Made by a program: the position numbers and the translations under genes. Shown here piece after piece: positions 15,969 through 26,464 of a stretch of DNA of 64,000 bases. Under the pieces are notes generated by a model. It was not told the DNA's origin. It was given only the letters and a program-made list of their open reading frames with translations, and did not search any database. Source of the DNA: an uncultured Alphaproteobacteria bacterium (GTDB taxonomy: Bacteria; Pseudomonadota; Alphaproteobacteria; UBA8366; JADFVY01); NCBI GenBank assembly GCA_947259105.1, contig CAMYKU010000011.1, forward strand, positions 1 to 64,000, in the 5' to 3' direction. Every line of letters starts with the position of its first letter. The stretch's first letter is position 1.

Positions 15969-18883
15969 TGGCGCAGGACAATCGCCTGCCCCCGCCGCAC
16001 GGCCTGCTGATCGACCGCGACAAGCCGGTGTCCTTTACGTTCGAAGGCCGACGCTACGAGGGGTTTGCGGGCGATACCATCGCCAGCGCGCTGGCCGCAA
16101 ACGGGCGCTGGGTGCTGTCGCGCTCGTTCAAGTACCACCGGCCGCGCGGCGTGCTGACGATGGCCGGGCAGGACGGCAACAGTCTCGTGCAGCTGCCCGG
16201 CGAGCCCAACGTGCTGGCCGACCGGGAACCGATCGCGCCGGACATGGCGGTCACCGGACAGAATTACCGGGGCTCGTTGGACCGCGACCGTGCCTCGGTC
16301 CTGGGCTGGTTCGGCAAATTCATGCCGGTCGGTTTCTACTACAAGGCCTTCTACAAGCCGGGCAACGCCTTCAAGTTCTGGGAGCGCATCATCCGGGCGA
16401 TGACCGGGCTGGGCCGGGTCGATCTGACCGCCCGTCCCGGCTATTGCGACAAGGCGTACGGTTTCTGCGACGTCGCCGTCGTCGGCGGCGGGCCGGCGGG
16501 CATGTCGGCGGCGCTGCAGGCGGCGGAGGCCGGCGCCGAGGTGATCCTTGTCGACGAGAACCCGGCGCTGGGCGGGAGCCTTGCCTATGCGCGCTTCGAC
16601 GGGGATCGCGGGCGGGCCGACGCGCTGCGCGCCGATCTCGCCGCGCAGGTGGCGGCGCATCCCGGCATCACCGTCTACGCTGACGCCGTCGCGCAGGCGC
16701 TGTTCGCCGACAACTGGCTGCCGGTCGCACGGGGCAACCGCATGTACAGGATCCGCGCCCGGGCCGTGGTCGCCGCGACGGGATCGATGGAACAGCACGC
16801 GGTGTTCCGCAACAACGATCTGCCCGGCGTGATGATGGGCTCGGCGGCGCAGCGGCTGATCCGGCTTTACGGCGTGAAGCCCGGTTCGCGCGCGGTCGTG
16901 GTCGCGGCCAACGACGACGGTTACGGGGTGGCGCTGGACCTGGCCGAGGCCGGGGTCGATATCGCGGCAATCGTCGAGCTGCGGGGCAAGCCCGGAACCG
17001 GACCGATGGCATCGGCGGCAGTGGCGAGCGGGTTTCGCGTGCTGCCGGGCCACGGCGTGAAGGAGGCCCGCGCGTCGCGGGGTCATCGCCATGTCACGGG
17101 CATCGCGGTCGCCCCGCTTGATGGCGACGGAAAGCCGACCGGCCCGGAGGAACGGATCGCCTGCGACCTGGTCTGCATGTCCACCGGTCATGCCCCGAAC
17201 GCGCCGCTGATCTACCACGGCGGCGGCGCGCTGGCCTATGACGGCGAGACCGCGATGTTCGCGATCAAGTCGCTGCCCGACCATCTGTTCGCGGCGGGCT
17301 CGGTCAACGGCCGGTTCAACCTCGACGCCGTGCTGGCGGACGGACGCCACGCGGGCCGGGCCGCCGCCCGGGACGCCGGGCTGGATGCGGGCGCAGATTC
17401 GGAAGCCCTGGCAGACCGTGAGGCCGCCAACCAGAGCCACGCCTTTCCGATGTTCCCGCACCCCGGCGGCAAGGATTTCGTCGATTTCGACGAGGACCTG
17501 CAATACGCCGACATCGTGCACGCGACGCTGGAGGGCTACGACGACATCCAGCTGCTCAAACGCTATTCGACGGTCGGCATGGGACCGAGCCAGGGCCGCC
17601 ATTCCGCGGTCGCCGCGGTGCGCATCGCGGCGAAGGCGACCGGCCGGCCCGTCAACGCGGTGGGCACGACGACGACCCGACCGCCGGTCGGCCCGCTGAA
17701 GTTCTCGCACCTCGCCGGCCGCGCCTTCGAGCCGGTGCGCCGCACGCCGATGCATCATCGGCACCTGGAAGCCGGTGCGCAGATGATGGTGGCGGGACCG
17801 TGGATGCGGCCGGCCTGGTACGGGGCGCCGGCCGAGCGCGACACCGCGATCCGGCGCGAGGTGCGTTCCGTGCGCGAAAATGTCGGCCTGATCGACGTCT
17901 CGACGCTAAGCGGGCTGGAGATCCGCGGACCGGACGCCGCCGCGTTCATGGACCGCATGTACACCTTCGCCTACCGGAAGCAGCCGGTGGGCCGGGCGCG
18001 CTATGTGCTGATGACCGACGAGACCGGCGTGGTGATCGACGACGGCGTCGCCTGCCGCTTCCACGACCGGCATTATTACGTTACCGCAACGACCGGTGGT
18101 GTGGACGGGGTCTACCGCACGATGCTGTGGCACAACGCGCAGTGGCGGCTGGACGTCGACGTGACCAACGCCACCGCCGCCTGGTGCGGCGTCAACCTCG
18201 CCGGACCGAAATCGCGTGCGGTGCTGCAACGGGTGTGCCGTGACATCGACCTGTCACCGGGCGGGTTTCCCTACATGGGCGTGCGTATGGGACGTGTCGC
18301 GGACATCCCCTGCCGCGTGCTGCGGGTCGGCTTCGTCGGCGAGCTGGGCTACGAGATCCACGCCCCCGCCGATCATGGGGAAGCCTTGTGGGACGCGCTG
18401 CTGGAGGCCGGCCGCGATTTCGGCAACGTGCCCTTCGGCGTCGAGGCGCAGCGCCTTCTGCGGCTGGAAAAGGGTCATATCATCGTCGGCCAGGACACCG
18501 ACGGCGTGGCCACGCCGCACGAGGCCGGGCTGGACTGGGCGGTCGCCGGTACGAAGCCCTACTACGTCGGCAAGCGCGCGACCCTCATCCAGAAGCAGGC
18601 CGGGATCACCCGCCGGCTGGTCGGCTTCACCACGATAGACCCGAACGCGCCGGTGCCGGAGGAGTGCCACCTCGTGGTGCGCGGGGCCGAAATCCTCGGC
18701 CGCGTCACCTCGGCGTGCCGCTCGGAGACGCTGGGCAAGGTGGTGGGCCTCGCCTATGTGGCGCCCGGCCAGGCCGAGCCGGGATCGCGCTTCGACATCA
18801 AGATCCAGGGCGGGCGGATCATCGAGGGCGAAGTCGTGCCGCTGCCGTTCTACGATCCCGGCAACCGGCGCCAGGAGATGTGA
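15968..18883 (+). CDS. soxA: Sarcosine oxidase subunit alpha
   Basis: This 971-residue subunit has three parts: an N-terminal Fer2_4-like domain (FTFEGRRYEGFAGDTIASAL), a pyridine-nucleotide Rossmann domain (VAVVGGGPAGMSAALQAAEA around residues 170-190) and a C-terminal GcvT tetrahydrofolate-binding aminomethyltransferase domain starting near residue 595 (MHHRHLEAGAQM). Length matches the family. I chose ATG 15968 because AAGGAGG lies 5 bases upstream; the adjacent GTG 15965 would be too close. The alpha subunit binds NAD and tetrahydrofolate in the alpha-beta-gamma-delta complex. Confidence 0.93.
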   Translation: MAQDNRLPPPHGLLIDRDKPVSFTFEGRRYEGFAGDTIASALAANGRWVLSRSFKYHRPRGVLTMAGQDGNSLVQLPGEPNVLADREPIAPDMAVTGQNYRGSLDRDRASVLGWFGKFMPVGFYYKAFYKPGNAFKFWERIIRAMTGLGRVDLTARPGYCDKAYGFCDVAVVGGGPAGMSAALQAAEAGAEVILVDENPALGGSLAYARFDGDRGRADALRADLAAQVAAHPGITVYADAVAQALFADNWLPVARGNRMYRIRARAVVAATGSMEQHAVFRNNDLPGVMMGSAAQRLIRLYGVKPGSRAVVVAANDDGYGVALDLAEAGVDIAAIVELRGKPGTGPMASAAVASGFRVLPGHGVKEARASRGHRHVTGIAVAPLDGDGKPTGPEERIACDLVCMSTGHAPNAPLIYHGGGALAYDGETAMFAIKSLPDHLFAAGSVNGRFNLDAVLADGRHAGRAAARDAGLDAGADSEALADREAANQSHAFPMFPHPGGKDFVDFDEDLQYADIVHATLEGYDDIQLLKRYSTVGMGPSQGRHSAVAAVRIAAKATGRPVNAVGTTTTRPPVGPLKFSHLAGRAFEPVRRTPMHHRHLEAGAQMMVAGPWMRPAWYGAPAERDTAIRREVRSVRENVGLIDVSTLSGLEIRGPDAAAFMDRMYTFAYRKQPVGRARYVLMTDETGVVIDDGVACRFHDRHYYVTATTGGVDGVYRTMLWHNAQWRLDVDVTNATAAWCGVNLAGPKSRAVLQRVCRDIDLSPGGFPYMGVRMGRVADIPCRVLRVGFVGELGYEIHAPADHGEALWDALLEAGRDFGNVPFGVEAQRLLRLEKGHIIVGQDTDGVATPHEAGLDWAVAGTKPYYVGKRATLIQKQAGITRRLVGFTTIDPNAPVPEECHLVVRGAEILGRVTSACRSETLGKVVGLAYVAPGQAEPGSRFDIKIQGGRIIEGEVVPLPFYDPGNRRQEM

Positions 18884-18886
18884 GAG

Positions 18887-19612
18887 GTGGCTGACGCAAG
18901 CACAATCAGACCCGCGGACCGGCCGCGGCGCAGCTATCTCTACCGCGTCCTGGAGGCCGGCGGCGCAAACTTCATGGAAATCAACGGGGCGGCGGTTGCA
19001 TCCGATTTCGGCGGGACGGCCGGGGACGAGCTTGCCACCGCGCGCGGCATGGCGATTGCCGACCTCTCGCCGCTATCGCGGATCGGCTGCAAGGGAAGCG
19101 GCGCTCTGGACTGGGCGCGCGCTCATGGCGTGACCATCGGCGGTTCCAACAATACCGCCCACCTTCAGCCCGGCGGCGAGCTGGCGGCCCGGCTGGCCGA
19201 CACCGAGGTGGTGGTGCTTGACGGGCTGAAGGGCACGGGCGCGCTGCCGCACCGCATCGAAACGGAATGGTCGCTCGACGGCGCCGACGGCTGCTATCTC
19301 GTGAACCGCCAGGGCGCGAATTTCTGGTTCATGGCGACCGGCGCGCATGCGCCCGAGATGTTCGCCAAAATCTGCGCCGTCGACCTGCGGCAAGCGAAAT
19401 TCCCGGCCGGCGCGATCGCGCAGACCCCGGTCGCCCGCACCAACTGCATCGTCATCCGCGCCGATCTGGGCGGCGTGCCGGCCTGGCACCTGTTGGGCGA
19501 CAGCGCCTCGGCCGAATACCAGTGGGGCTGCCTTGCGGACGCGATGGGCGAGTTCGGCGGCCGGCCGGTCGGCATCGACGCCCTGCGGCGGCTGGGCGCG
19601 CGGCCGGAGTGA
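18887..19612 (+). CDS. soxG: Sarcosine oxidase subunit gamma
   Basis: This 241-residue protein is the last gene of the soxBDAG operon. It has the gamma-subunit pattern: ADLSPLSRIGCKGSGALDWA, then TNCIVIRADLGGVPAWHLL. It is a GcvT/YgfZ-like fold that packs against the alpha subunit and is needed for a stable complex. It is somewhat longer than many gamma subunits because of an N-terminal extension with ANFMEINGAAVASDFGG. The GTG start at 18887 lies 3 bp after the soxA stop, with AGGAG about 11 bases upstream. The operon order makes the call firm. Confidence 0.88.
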   Translation: MADASTIRPADRPRRSYLYRVLEAGGANFMEINGAAVASDFGGTAGDELATARGMAIADLSPLSRIGCKGSGALDWARAHGVTIGGSNNTAHLQPGGELAARLADTEVVVLDGLKGTGALPHRIETEWSLDGADGCYLVNRQGANFWFMATGAHAPEMFAKICAVDLRQAKFPAGAIAQTPVARTNCIVIRADLGGVPAWHLLGDSASAEYQWGCLADAMGEFGGRPVGIDALRRLGARPE

Positions 19613-19631
19613 ACCGGCGACCAGTCGCGGT

Positions 19632-20852
19632 CTATGTACCCACGATGTTGTGCTCCGGCCCGAACGGGAATCCGGTGATGTTCTCGGCGCCGTCTTCGTG
19701 GACGATCAGGATATCGTGCTCGCGATAGCCGCCGGCGCCCGGCACTTCCTGCGGCACGGTGATCATCGGCTCCATCGAGACCACCATGCCGGGCTCGAGG
19801 ACGGTCTCGATATCCTCGCGCAGCTCCAGCCCCGCCTCGCGGCCGTAATAGTGGCAAAGCGTGCCGAAGGAATGGCCGTAGCCGAAGGTGCGGTATTGCA
19901 GCAGCCCGTGTTCGCGGTAGATTTCGTTCAGTTCCGTTGCGATATCGCAGCACCGCGCGCCGGGTCGGATCAGCTCCAGCCCGCGGCGATGGACCTTGAC
20001 GTTGACGTCCCAGAGTTCGAGCGACCGGTCGTCGGCATGGTCGAGGAACAGGGTGCGCTCCAGCGCCGTGTAGTAGCCCGAGATCATGGGAAAGCAGTTG
20101 AGGCTGAGGATGTCGCCCTTTTCGATTCTGCGTGTCGTCACCGGGTTGTGCGCGCCGTCGGTATTGAGGCCCGACTGGAACCACGTCCAGGTATCCATGA
20201 TATCCGACTGCGGGTAGGTGTTCGCGATTTCGCACACCATGGCCTGCGTCGCGTGCAGCGCGACCTCGTGCTCGGGAACGCCCTCGCCGATCGCCTCGAG
20301 GCAGGCCCCGCCGCCGATATCGCCGATCCGGGCGCCATTGCGGATGACGGCCAGCTCCTCTTCGGTCTTCAACATGCGCATGCTCATCGTGGCGCGACCG
20401 ACATCGACGAGTTCGGCGCCCGGCAGCGCGTCGCCAAGCTTGCGGTGCGTTTCCAGATTCACATGGTCGAATTCGACGCCGGCCCGCTTCGCCGCGCCGA
20501 CTTCCTGCGCGACGGCGCGAAAATAGTTGTTCCGCCGCCAGTCGGTGTAGGTGATCGTGCCGCCATAGCCGCGCCGCCAGGGCTGGCCGCAATCGATGTT
20601 GGCGACGATGGCGGTCGATGCGTCCTGCGTCACCGCGAGCCCATACGGCCGGCCGAAGGAGCAATAGACGAAATCGTTGAAATAATTGATGTTATGGTAG
20701 GAGGTGAAGAGAACCGCGTCGATCCCCGCTGCCGCCATATGGGCACGCAGCCGCTTGAGCCGGCCCTCGATCTCGGCATCCGAAAAGACCCGCGCGACCT
20801 TGTCGCCGTTATGGATGGTGAGGATGTTCTGCAGTTCGTCCTGTCCGCCCAT
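19632..20852 (-). CDS. Creatinase (creatine amidinohydrolase)
   Basis: This 406-residue member of the M24 'pita-bread' family is close in length to known creatinases. FTSYHNINYFNDFVYCSFGR and SGLNTDGAHNPVTTRRIEKG are creatinase-type signatures, and the catalytic residues known from the Pseudomonas enzyme (His of GAHNP, Glu of YYTALERTLF, Glu of SMEPMIT) are present, while the metal ligands of true aminopeptidases are not conserved as a set. The reaction is creatine + H2O to sarcosine + urea. AAGGGGAC precedes the ATG. It ends 19 bp from soxG in convergent orientation, so its product feeds the neighbouring sarcosine oxidase. Confidence 0.9.
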   Translation of the reverse strand: MGGQDELQNILTIHNGDKVARVFSDAEIEGRLKRLRAHMAAAGIDAVLFTSYHNINYFNDFVYCSFGRPYGLAVTQDASTAIVANIDCGQPWRRGYGGTITYTDWRRNNYFRAVAQEVGAAKRAGVEFDHVNLETHRKLGDALPGAELVDVGRATMSMRMLKTEEELAVIRNGARIGDIGGGACLEAIGEGVPEHEVALHATQAMVCEIANTYPQSDIMDTWTWFQSGLNTDGAHNPVTTRRIEKGDILSLNCFPMISGYYTALERTLFLDHADDRSLELWDVNVKVHRRGLELIRPGARCCDIATELNEIYREHGLLQYRTFGYGHSFGTLCHYYGREAGLELREDIETVLEPGMVVSMEPMITVPQEVPGAGGYREHDILIVHEDGAENITGFPFGPEHNIVGT

Positions 20853-21025
20853 GGACCGTCCCCTTCTGCGTCAACCGGCGATCATACTGCGATCTCCGCG
20901 CAGATTACCGTCGCAAACCGATACCGCAAAAGGAGAAAGGGACGCGGCGGGACACCGTATCCCGAGGGGCTGTTGCCGGACTCAGTCCCTATTGCCCGCG
21001 CGGCGCCGCAAGAGCGGCGACGCGG

Positions 21026-21748
<723 letters not shown>

Positions 21749-21970
21749 TTTGCAACTCCCAACAAGTTGGCTCTCATACAAGGTCTGTTCATTCGGACCC
21801 CAGAGAGACATTTCGTCCCTTTTGCGGAGCGTCGTGCGACGCAAAAACCGTTCACGATAAATTAAGCAATTATCGTGCCAGCCGCTTATCTTCGAAGGCC
21901 TGTCTCTCCATTTCATGGCAGGATTTGCATCGATCGCGTGACGGCCGAATTCGAGATCTCTTCACCCGCA

Positions 21971-22038
21971 TTGACTCTCTGCAGGCGGGGGCGTTATTAT
22001 GTTTCGAAAAACGAAAAAAAGTTCCGATTTATGGAACT
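21971..22038 (+). promoter_or_regulatory. iclR promoter with overlapping operator palindromes
   Basis: TTGACT (21971-21976), an 18-bp spacer and TATTAT (21995-22000) form a sigma70-like promoter. Directly downstream, across the expected transcription start, lie two palindromes: TTTCG-N5-CGAAA (22002-22016) and AGTTCC-N7-GGAACT (22020-22038). The second resembles the inverted-repeat sites bound by IclR-family proteins. Their place just before the regulator's start suggests autorepression. Confidence 0.6.
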
Positions 22039-22049
22039 CCGGAGGCATC

Positions 22050-22838
22050 TTGTCAGAAACCGACGGCATATTGGGCCGTTATGCCCTTGTCCTGGAGACG
22101 CTTGCCGCGTCGCCGGACGGGATGACTCTGACCGAGCTGATCGCGGCGACCGGACTGCCGCGCGGCACCCTGCACCGGCTGATCGGATCGTTGCGCGAGG
22201 TCGGTTATATCGCGCCGCGCGAGGGCCGCAAGATCTATGGGCTGGGGCCGCGGCTGATGCGGCTGCTGCATCTGGGGGCGCCGCCGGCCTCGGTGTCGGC
22301 GTTGGCGCGGCCGATGCTGCAGGAGCTGTCGGAGCGGTTCGGAGAGACCGCCTATCTTGCCAAGCTGACCGGTACGCGCGTGGAATCGGCCGCGATGGTG
22401 CTACCCGATACGGGCGGCCAGACCTTCGTGCAGCCGGGACGGATCATGCCAATCCACGCGTCCTCTTCCGGCAAGGCGATCCTCGCGTTCCAGGACGCGG
22501 CGCTGCTGGACAAGGTGCTGGAAGCGCCGCGCGAGCGATACACCGCCAACACCGTCACCGAAGGCGCCGCGGTGCGGGCGGATCTCGAGAAAGTGCGGCG
22601 CCAGGGCTACGCGATCTGCGTCAACGAGCTGGATCCGGGCGTCGCAAGCTATGCCTGCCCCGTACCGCTGGACGGCGTCGGCGTGATCTACGCGGTCGGC
22701 CTGGTCGGGTTCGAGGAGCGGGTCGGACGCTTCGAGTCCACCGCGATCGTCGCCGCCCTGCGCGACGTGGCGGGCCGGCTGGCCAGCCGGCTGCAGACGG
22801 GTCTCCCGCTGGCCGCGCTTGTGGAAGAAGCGCCATGA
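22050..22838 (+). CDS. IclR-family transcriptional regulator
   Basis: A winged helix-turn-helix (MTLTELIAATGLPRGTLHRL, about residues 26-45) is followed by the IclR effector-binding domain (AYLAKLTGTRVESAAMVLPD; ASSSGKAILAF, with the conserved Ser/Gly pocket region). I prefer TTG 22050: GGAGG lies four bases upstream, whereas ATG 21999 would fall within the likely -10 box and make the operator palindromes coding. Its stop overlaps the hyuA start (ATGA), so it is the first gene of the operon and probably senses the pathway substrate or an intermediate. Confidence 0.87.
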   Translation: MSETDGILGRYALVLETLAASPDGMTLTELIAATGLPRGTLHRLIGSLREVGYIAPREGRKIYGLGPRLMRLLHLGAPPASVSALARPMLQELSERFGETAYLAKLTGTRVESAAMVLPDTGGQTFVQPGRIMPIHASSSGKAILAFQDAALLDKVLEAPRERYTANTVTEGAAVRADLEKVRRQGYAICVNELDPGVASYACPVPLDGVGVIYAVGLVGFEERVGRFESTAIVAALRDVAGRLASRLQTGLPLAALVEEAP

Positions 22839-24850
22839 CCGGCGGCTGGCAGGCGGGAATCGACATGGGCGGCACCTTCATCGACGTGGTCGCGCGGAAT
22901 ACCGCATCCGGCGAGGCACGGTCGGCCAAGGTCCGGACAAGGACGGACGACCGGATCGCCGGCATCCGGGCGGCGCTTGCCGCCGTCGACCTTGCCTGGG
23001 AAGATGTCGACGATCTGACTCACGGCACCACCATGGCAACGAACGCCATCGTCGAGGAGAAGCTGGCGGAGGTCGCGCTGATCGCAACGGAAGGCTTCGC
23101 CGATACCCTGGAAATCGGCCGCCAGAACCGGCTGCACCTCTATCGGCTGGACCTGCCGCCGAAGGTCGCGCCGCAGGTGCCGGCCGAACGGCGCTTCGAG
23201 GTGGCGGAACGCCTCGACCACAAGGGCCGGACCCTGACGCCGCTCGACCCCGGGTCCGTGGAAGCGGCAGTGTCCGCGGCGACGGCGAGCGGAGCCGGGG
23301 CGGTGGCGGTCGTGCTGATGCACGCCTACGCCAATGCCAGCCATGAAGAGGCGCTGGCCGAGGCGCTGGCCGGCCGCCTCCCCTATGTCGCGCTGTCCAG
23401 CCGGGTCAATCCCGAGGCCCGCGAATACGAGCGCATGGCGACGACGGTGCTGAGCGCCAGCCTGATGCCGCTGGTGGCCGGATATCTCGACGGTCTGGAA
23501 GCCGCCAAACCGGAAACGTCGCGGCTGCACCTGTTTCATTCTGCGGGCGGCATGGCGTCGCCCCGGGCATTGCGCGATCTGCCTCTGGGCCTCGCGCTGT
23601 CCGGCCCGGCGGCGGGCGTGGCGGCGGCGGGACACGTCGCCGCCGAGCTCGGCATCGGGCACGCGATCAGCTTCGACATGGGCGGCACCACCACCGATGT
23701 ATGCCTGATCACCGGCGGCAGGGCCGAAATCGACAACGACCGCAGGATCGCGGGACGGCCGCTGCGCCAGGCGATGGTGGCGGTGGAATCGATCGGCGCC
23801 GGGGGCGGCTCGATCGCGCACCTCGATCACGGCGCGCTGACCGTCGGCCCGGAAAGCGCGGGAGCGGATCCGGGCCCCGCCTGCTACGGCAACGGCGGCG
23901 CCGCGCCGACGGTGACCGACGCCAATTTGTTGCTGGGCTACATGGACGCGGACCGGCTGCTGGGCGGCGACATAGGGCTGGACCGTACCGCGGCCCGCGC
24001 CGCCATCGCGCCGCTGGCCGAAGCCATGGCGATGTCGGAAGAAGAGGCCGCGCTGGGCATCCTGCGCGTCGCCAACGCCAGCATGACAAGGGCGCTGGGC
24101 CGCATCACCGTCGAGCGCGGCATCGACGGCAGGGACTGCACGCTGATCGCCTTCGGCGGCGCCGGGCCGATGCATGCGGTGGCGGTAGCGCGGGCCTTCG
24201 GCATCGCAACGGTTGTCGTCCCGGCGCGCTCCAGCGTGTTTTCGGCGCTCGGCTGCGTCGCCGCCGAGAAGAGCTATTCGCAGCAGCAGACGATGCGCAT
24301 GGAGTCCGGCGAATGGGACTCCGGCCAGGTGGCGGCGGTACACGAAACAATGCGCGCGCGGCTGGCCGAGCCGCTGGTCGCCGCCGGCCACGGCGCGGAG
24401 GAACTGAAAACCCGGACCGTCGCCGGCGTGCGCTACAGCGGCCAGAGCTATGCGGTCGAGATCGCCGGCCCGGCGCTGGACGATCCAGCGGCGCTGGGAA
24501 GGGCGTTCCGGGACCTGCACGAACGGCTGTACGGGTTCGCGACCGACGAGCCCTGGGAGCTCGTCACACTGCGCCAGACGGTTTCGGTGCCGCGCGCGGC
24601 CGGCGGCGCGCTCGGACCGGACCAGACGAAAGAGGGGCCCGCTGCCCGACGCGCGGACGGCTGCCTGTTCGGGCCGGAGGGGCCGGTTGAAACGCCGCGC
24701 CTCGACCGGGCGGTCCTCGCCGCCGGACAGCAGGTCGATGGGCCCGCCATCATCGAGGACGCGTGGTCGACCATCGTGCTGCCGCCGGGCGCCGCGCTGC
24801 GCGCCGACGACCGCGGCCACCTGCATATCGACGTCGGGAGCGCGCCATGA
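22835..24850 (+). CDS. Hydantoinase/oxoprolinase family protein, subunit A (HyuA-like)
   Basis: This 671-residue protein has the ASKHA-type ATP-binding motifs of the HyuA family: GIDMGGTFIDVVARN at the N-terminus (Hydant_A_N) and ISFDMGGTTTDVCLITGG in the main domain, with GGAGPMHAVAVARAFGI near the C-terminus. HyuA/HyuB pairs are ATP-dependent amidohydrolases that open cyclic amides such as N-methylhydantoin or 5-oxoproline; related acetone carboxylases activate ketones. ATGA overlaps on both sides couple it to iclR and hyuB. The true ring substrate cannot be deduced from sequence alone. Confidence 0.88.
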   Translation: MTGGWQAGIDMGGTFIDVVARNTASGEARSAKVRTRTDDRIAGIRAALAAVDLAWEDVDDLTHGTTMATNAIVEEKLAEVALIATEGFADTLEIGRQNRLHLYRLDLPPKVAPQVPAERRFEVAERLDHKGRTLTPLDPGSVEAAVSAATASGAGAVAVVLMHAYANASHEEALAEALAGRLPYVALSSRVNPEAREYERMATTVLSASLMPLVAGYLDGLEAAKPETSRLHLFHSAGGMASPRALRDLPLGLALSGPAAGVAAAGHVAAELGIGHAISFDMGGTTTDVCLITGGRAEIDNDRRIAGRPLRQAMVAVESIGAGGGSIAHLDHGALTVGPESAGADPGPACYGNGGAAPTVTDANLLLGYMDADRLLGGDIGLDRTAARAAIAPLAEAMAMSEEEAALGILRVANASMTRALGRITVERGIDGRDCTLIAFGGAGPMHAVAVARAFGIATVVVPARSSVFSALGCVAAEKSYSQQQTMRMESGEWDSGQVAAVHETMRARLAEPLVAAGHGAEELKTRTVAGVRYSGQSYAVEIAGPALDDPAALGRAFRDLHERLYGFATDEPWELVTLRQTVSVPRAAGGALGPDQTKEGPAARRADGCLFGPEGPVETPRLDRAVLAAGQQVDGPAIIEDAWSTIVLPPGAALRADDRGHLHIDVGSAP

Positions 24851-26439
24851 CCGCCGCCGTCGATCCGGTCACGCTGGAGGTGATCCGCAACGCGCTGACC
24901 GCCATCGCCGAGGAAATGTCGCTGGTGGTGATGCGGGCGGCGCGCTCGCCGCTGCTGCGCGAAGCCGGCGACCTGTCGTCCGCGCTGACCGACGCGGACG
25001 GCAACCTGATCGCGCAGGGGCGCGATATCCCGATGCATCTGGGGGTGATGAGCCTCACGGTGAAGGAATTCCTGAAGCGCGTGCGCAAGGACCGCCTTGC
25101 CCCGGGCGATGTCTGGTTCCTCAACCTGCCGGAGGTCGGCGGCAATCACCTGCCCGATGTGAAGGCGATCCGGCCGGTCTTCGCCGACGGCGCGATCCGT
25201 GCGTTTGCGGTCAGCCTCGCGCACTGGGCCGATATCGGCGGTGCGGTTCCGGGGTCCTACGTCGCCAACGCCACCGACGCCTGGCAGGAGGGCCTGCGCA
25301 TCGCGCCGACGCGCCTGTTCACGGCGGACGGGCCGGACCGCGAGAAACTCGACCTGATCCTGGCCAATGTCCGCGGCGCGGACGAGCGCGAGGGCGACAT
25401 CCTGGCCCAGATGGCCGCGACCCGTGCAGCGGAGGACCGCCTGCTGCGGGTGTACGACGAACACGGCATCGGTGTCGTCGAAGCCGCGGTCGCGGCGATC
25501 CATGACCGGGCGGAAGCGCAGATGCGCGAAGCCTTGCGCGCATTGCCCGACGGCGTCTACGAGGGCGAGGATTTCCTCGATGACGATGCCGCCGGCGGGC
25601 CGCCGCTGCCGATCCGCGTGACGGTGACGCTGGATAGCGACCGCGCGGTCTTCGACTTCACCGGCAGTGGCGATGCCGCGCGCGGGCCGCTCAACACCAC
25701 GCCGTTCATCGCCGCGGCCTCGGTGTTCTATGTGGTCAAGGCGCTGGTCGGCCCCGATATCCAGCCGAGCGGCGGCTGCTACCGGCCGCTGGAGGTGATC
25801 ACGCGGCCGGGATCGGTGCTGAACCCGAGCCCCGACAAGCCGGTGGTCGGCGGCAATCACGAAACGTCGCAGCGGGTGGCGGATGCCGTGTTCCGGGCGC
25901 TCGAGCCGGCGCTGCCCGAGGCGCTGAGCGCCGGCGGACCGACCACTTCGGGCCTGCTGCTGTTCGGCGGGCGGCGCGAGGACGGCGCCTGGACCACGCT
26001 GTACGAGACCCATGGCGGCGGCGAGGGCGCGCGCATCGACCGCGACGGCGCGCCGGTGATCCGCGTCCATATGTCGAACGTGATGAACACGCCGGCCGAG
26101 GTGATCGAGGCGGAATACCCGATTCAGGTAGAGCGTCAGGCGCTGCGGCGCGGCTCCGGCGGCGCCGGGCGGCACCGGGGCGGCGACGGCGTGCACCGCG
26201 AATACCGGATGCGGGTCGACGACGTATCGCTGACCTCGATGTTCGAACGCCGCGTGGTTCCGCCCTATGGATTGCAGGGCGGCGAGAACGGCGCGCCCTT
26301 CCGCGTCACCATCGTACGGTCCGGCGGCGCGGAGGAGGATTTATCCGGCAAGGCCAATGTGCGGCTCGACCGCGGCGACCGCGTGATCGTGGAAAGCTGC
26401 GGCGGCGGCGGTTACGGCAGGCCGGAAACCGACGACTGA
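24847..26439 (+). CDS. Hydantoinase/oxoprolinase family protein, subunit B (HyuB-like)
   Basis: The 530-residue HyuB partner begins [20 protein letters not shown], the typical family start, and shows [32 protein letters not shown] and the C-terminal [12 protein letters not shown] and GGGGYGRP motifs. It works with HyuA in a two-subunit ATP-dependent ring-opening enzyme. Its ATG overlaps the hyuA stop (ATGA), so subunit stoichiometry is probably set by translational coupling. The SDR gene follows 25 bp later with a strong AAGGAGG site. Confidence 0.88.
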   Translation: MTAAVDPVTLEVIRNALTAIAEEMSLVVMRAARSPLLREAGDLSSALTDADGNLIAQGRDIPMHLGVMSLTVKEFLKRVRKDRLAPGDVWFLNLPEVGGNHLPDVKAIRPVFADGAIRAFAVSLAHWADIGGAVPGSYVANATDAWQEGLRIAPTRLFTADGPDREKLDLILANVRGADEREGDILAQMAATRAAEDRLLRVYDEHGIGVVEAAVAAIHDRAEAQMREALRALPDGVYEGEDFLDDDAAGGPPLPIRVTVTLDSDRAVFDFTGSGDAARGPLNTTPFIAAASVFYVVKALVGPDIQPSGGCYRPLEVITRPGSVLNPSPDKPVVGGNHETSQRVADAVFRALEPALPEALSAGGPTTSGLLLFGGRREDGAWTTLYETHGGGEGARIDRDGAPVIRVHMSNVMNTPAEVIEAEYPIQVERQALRRGSGGAGRHRGGDGVHREYRMRVDDVSLTSMFERRVVPPYGLQGGENGAPFRVTIVRSGGAEEDLSGKANVRLDRGDRVIVESCGGGGYGRPETDD

Positions 26440-26464
26440 CGAGACACTGCAAGGAGGCAGGGAC

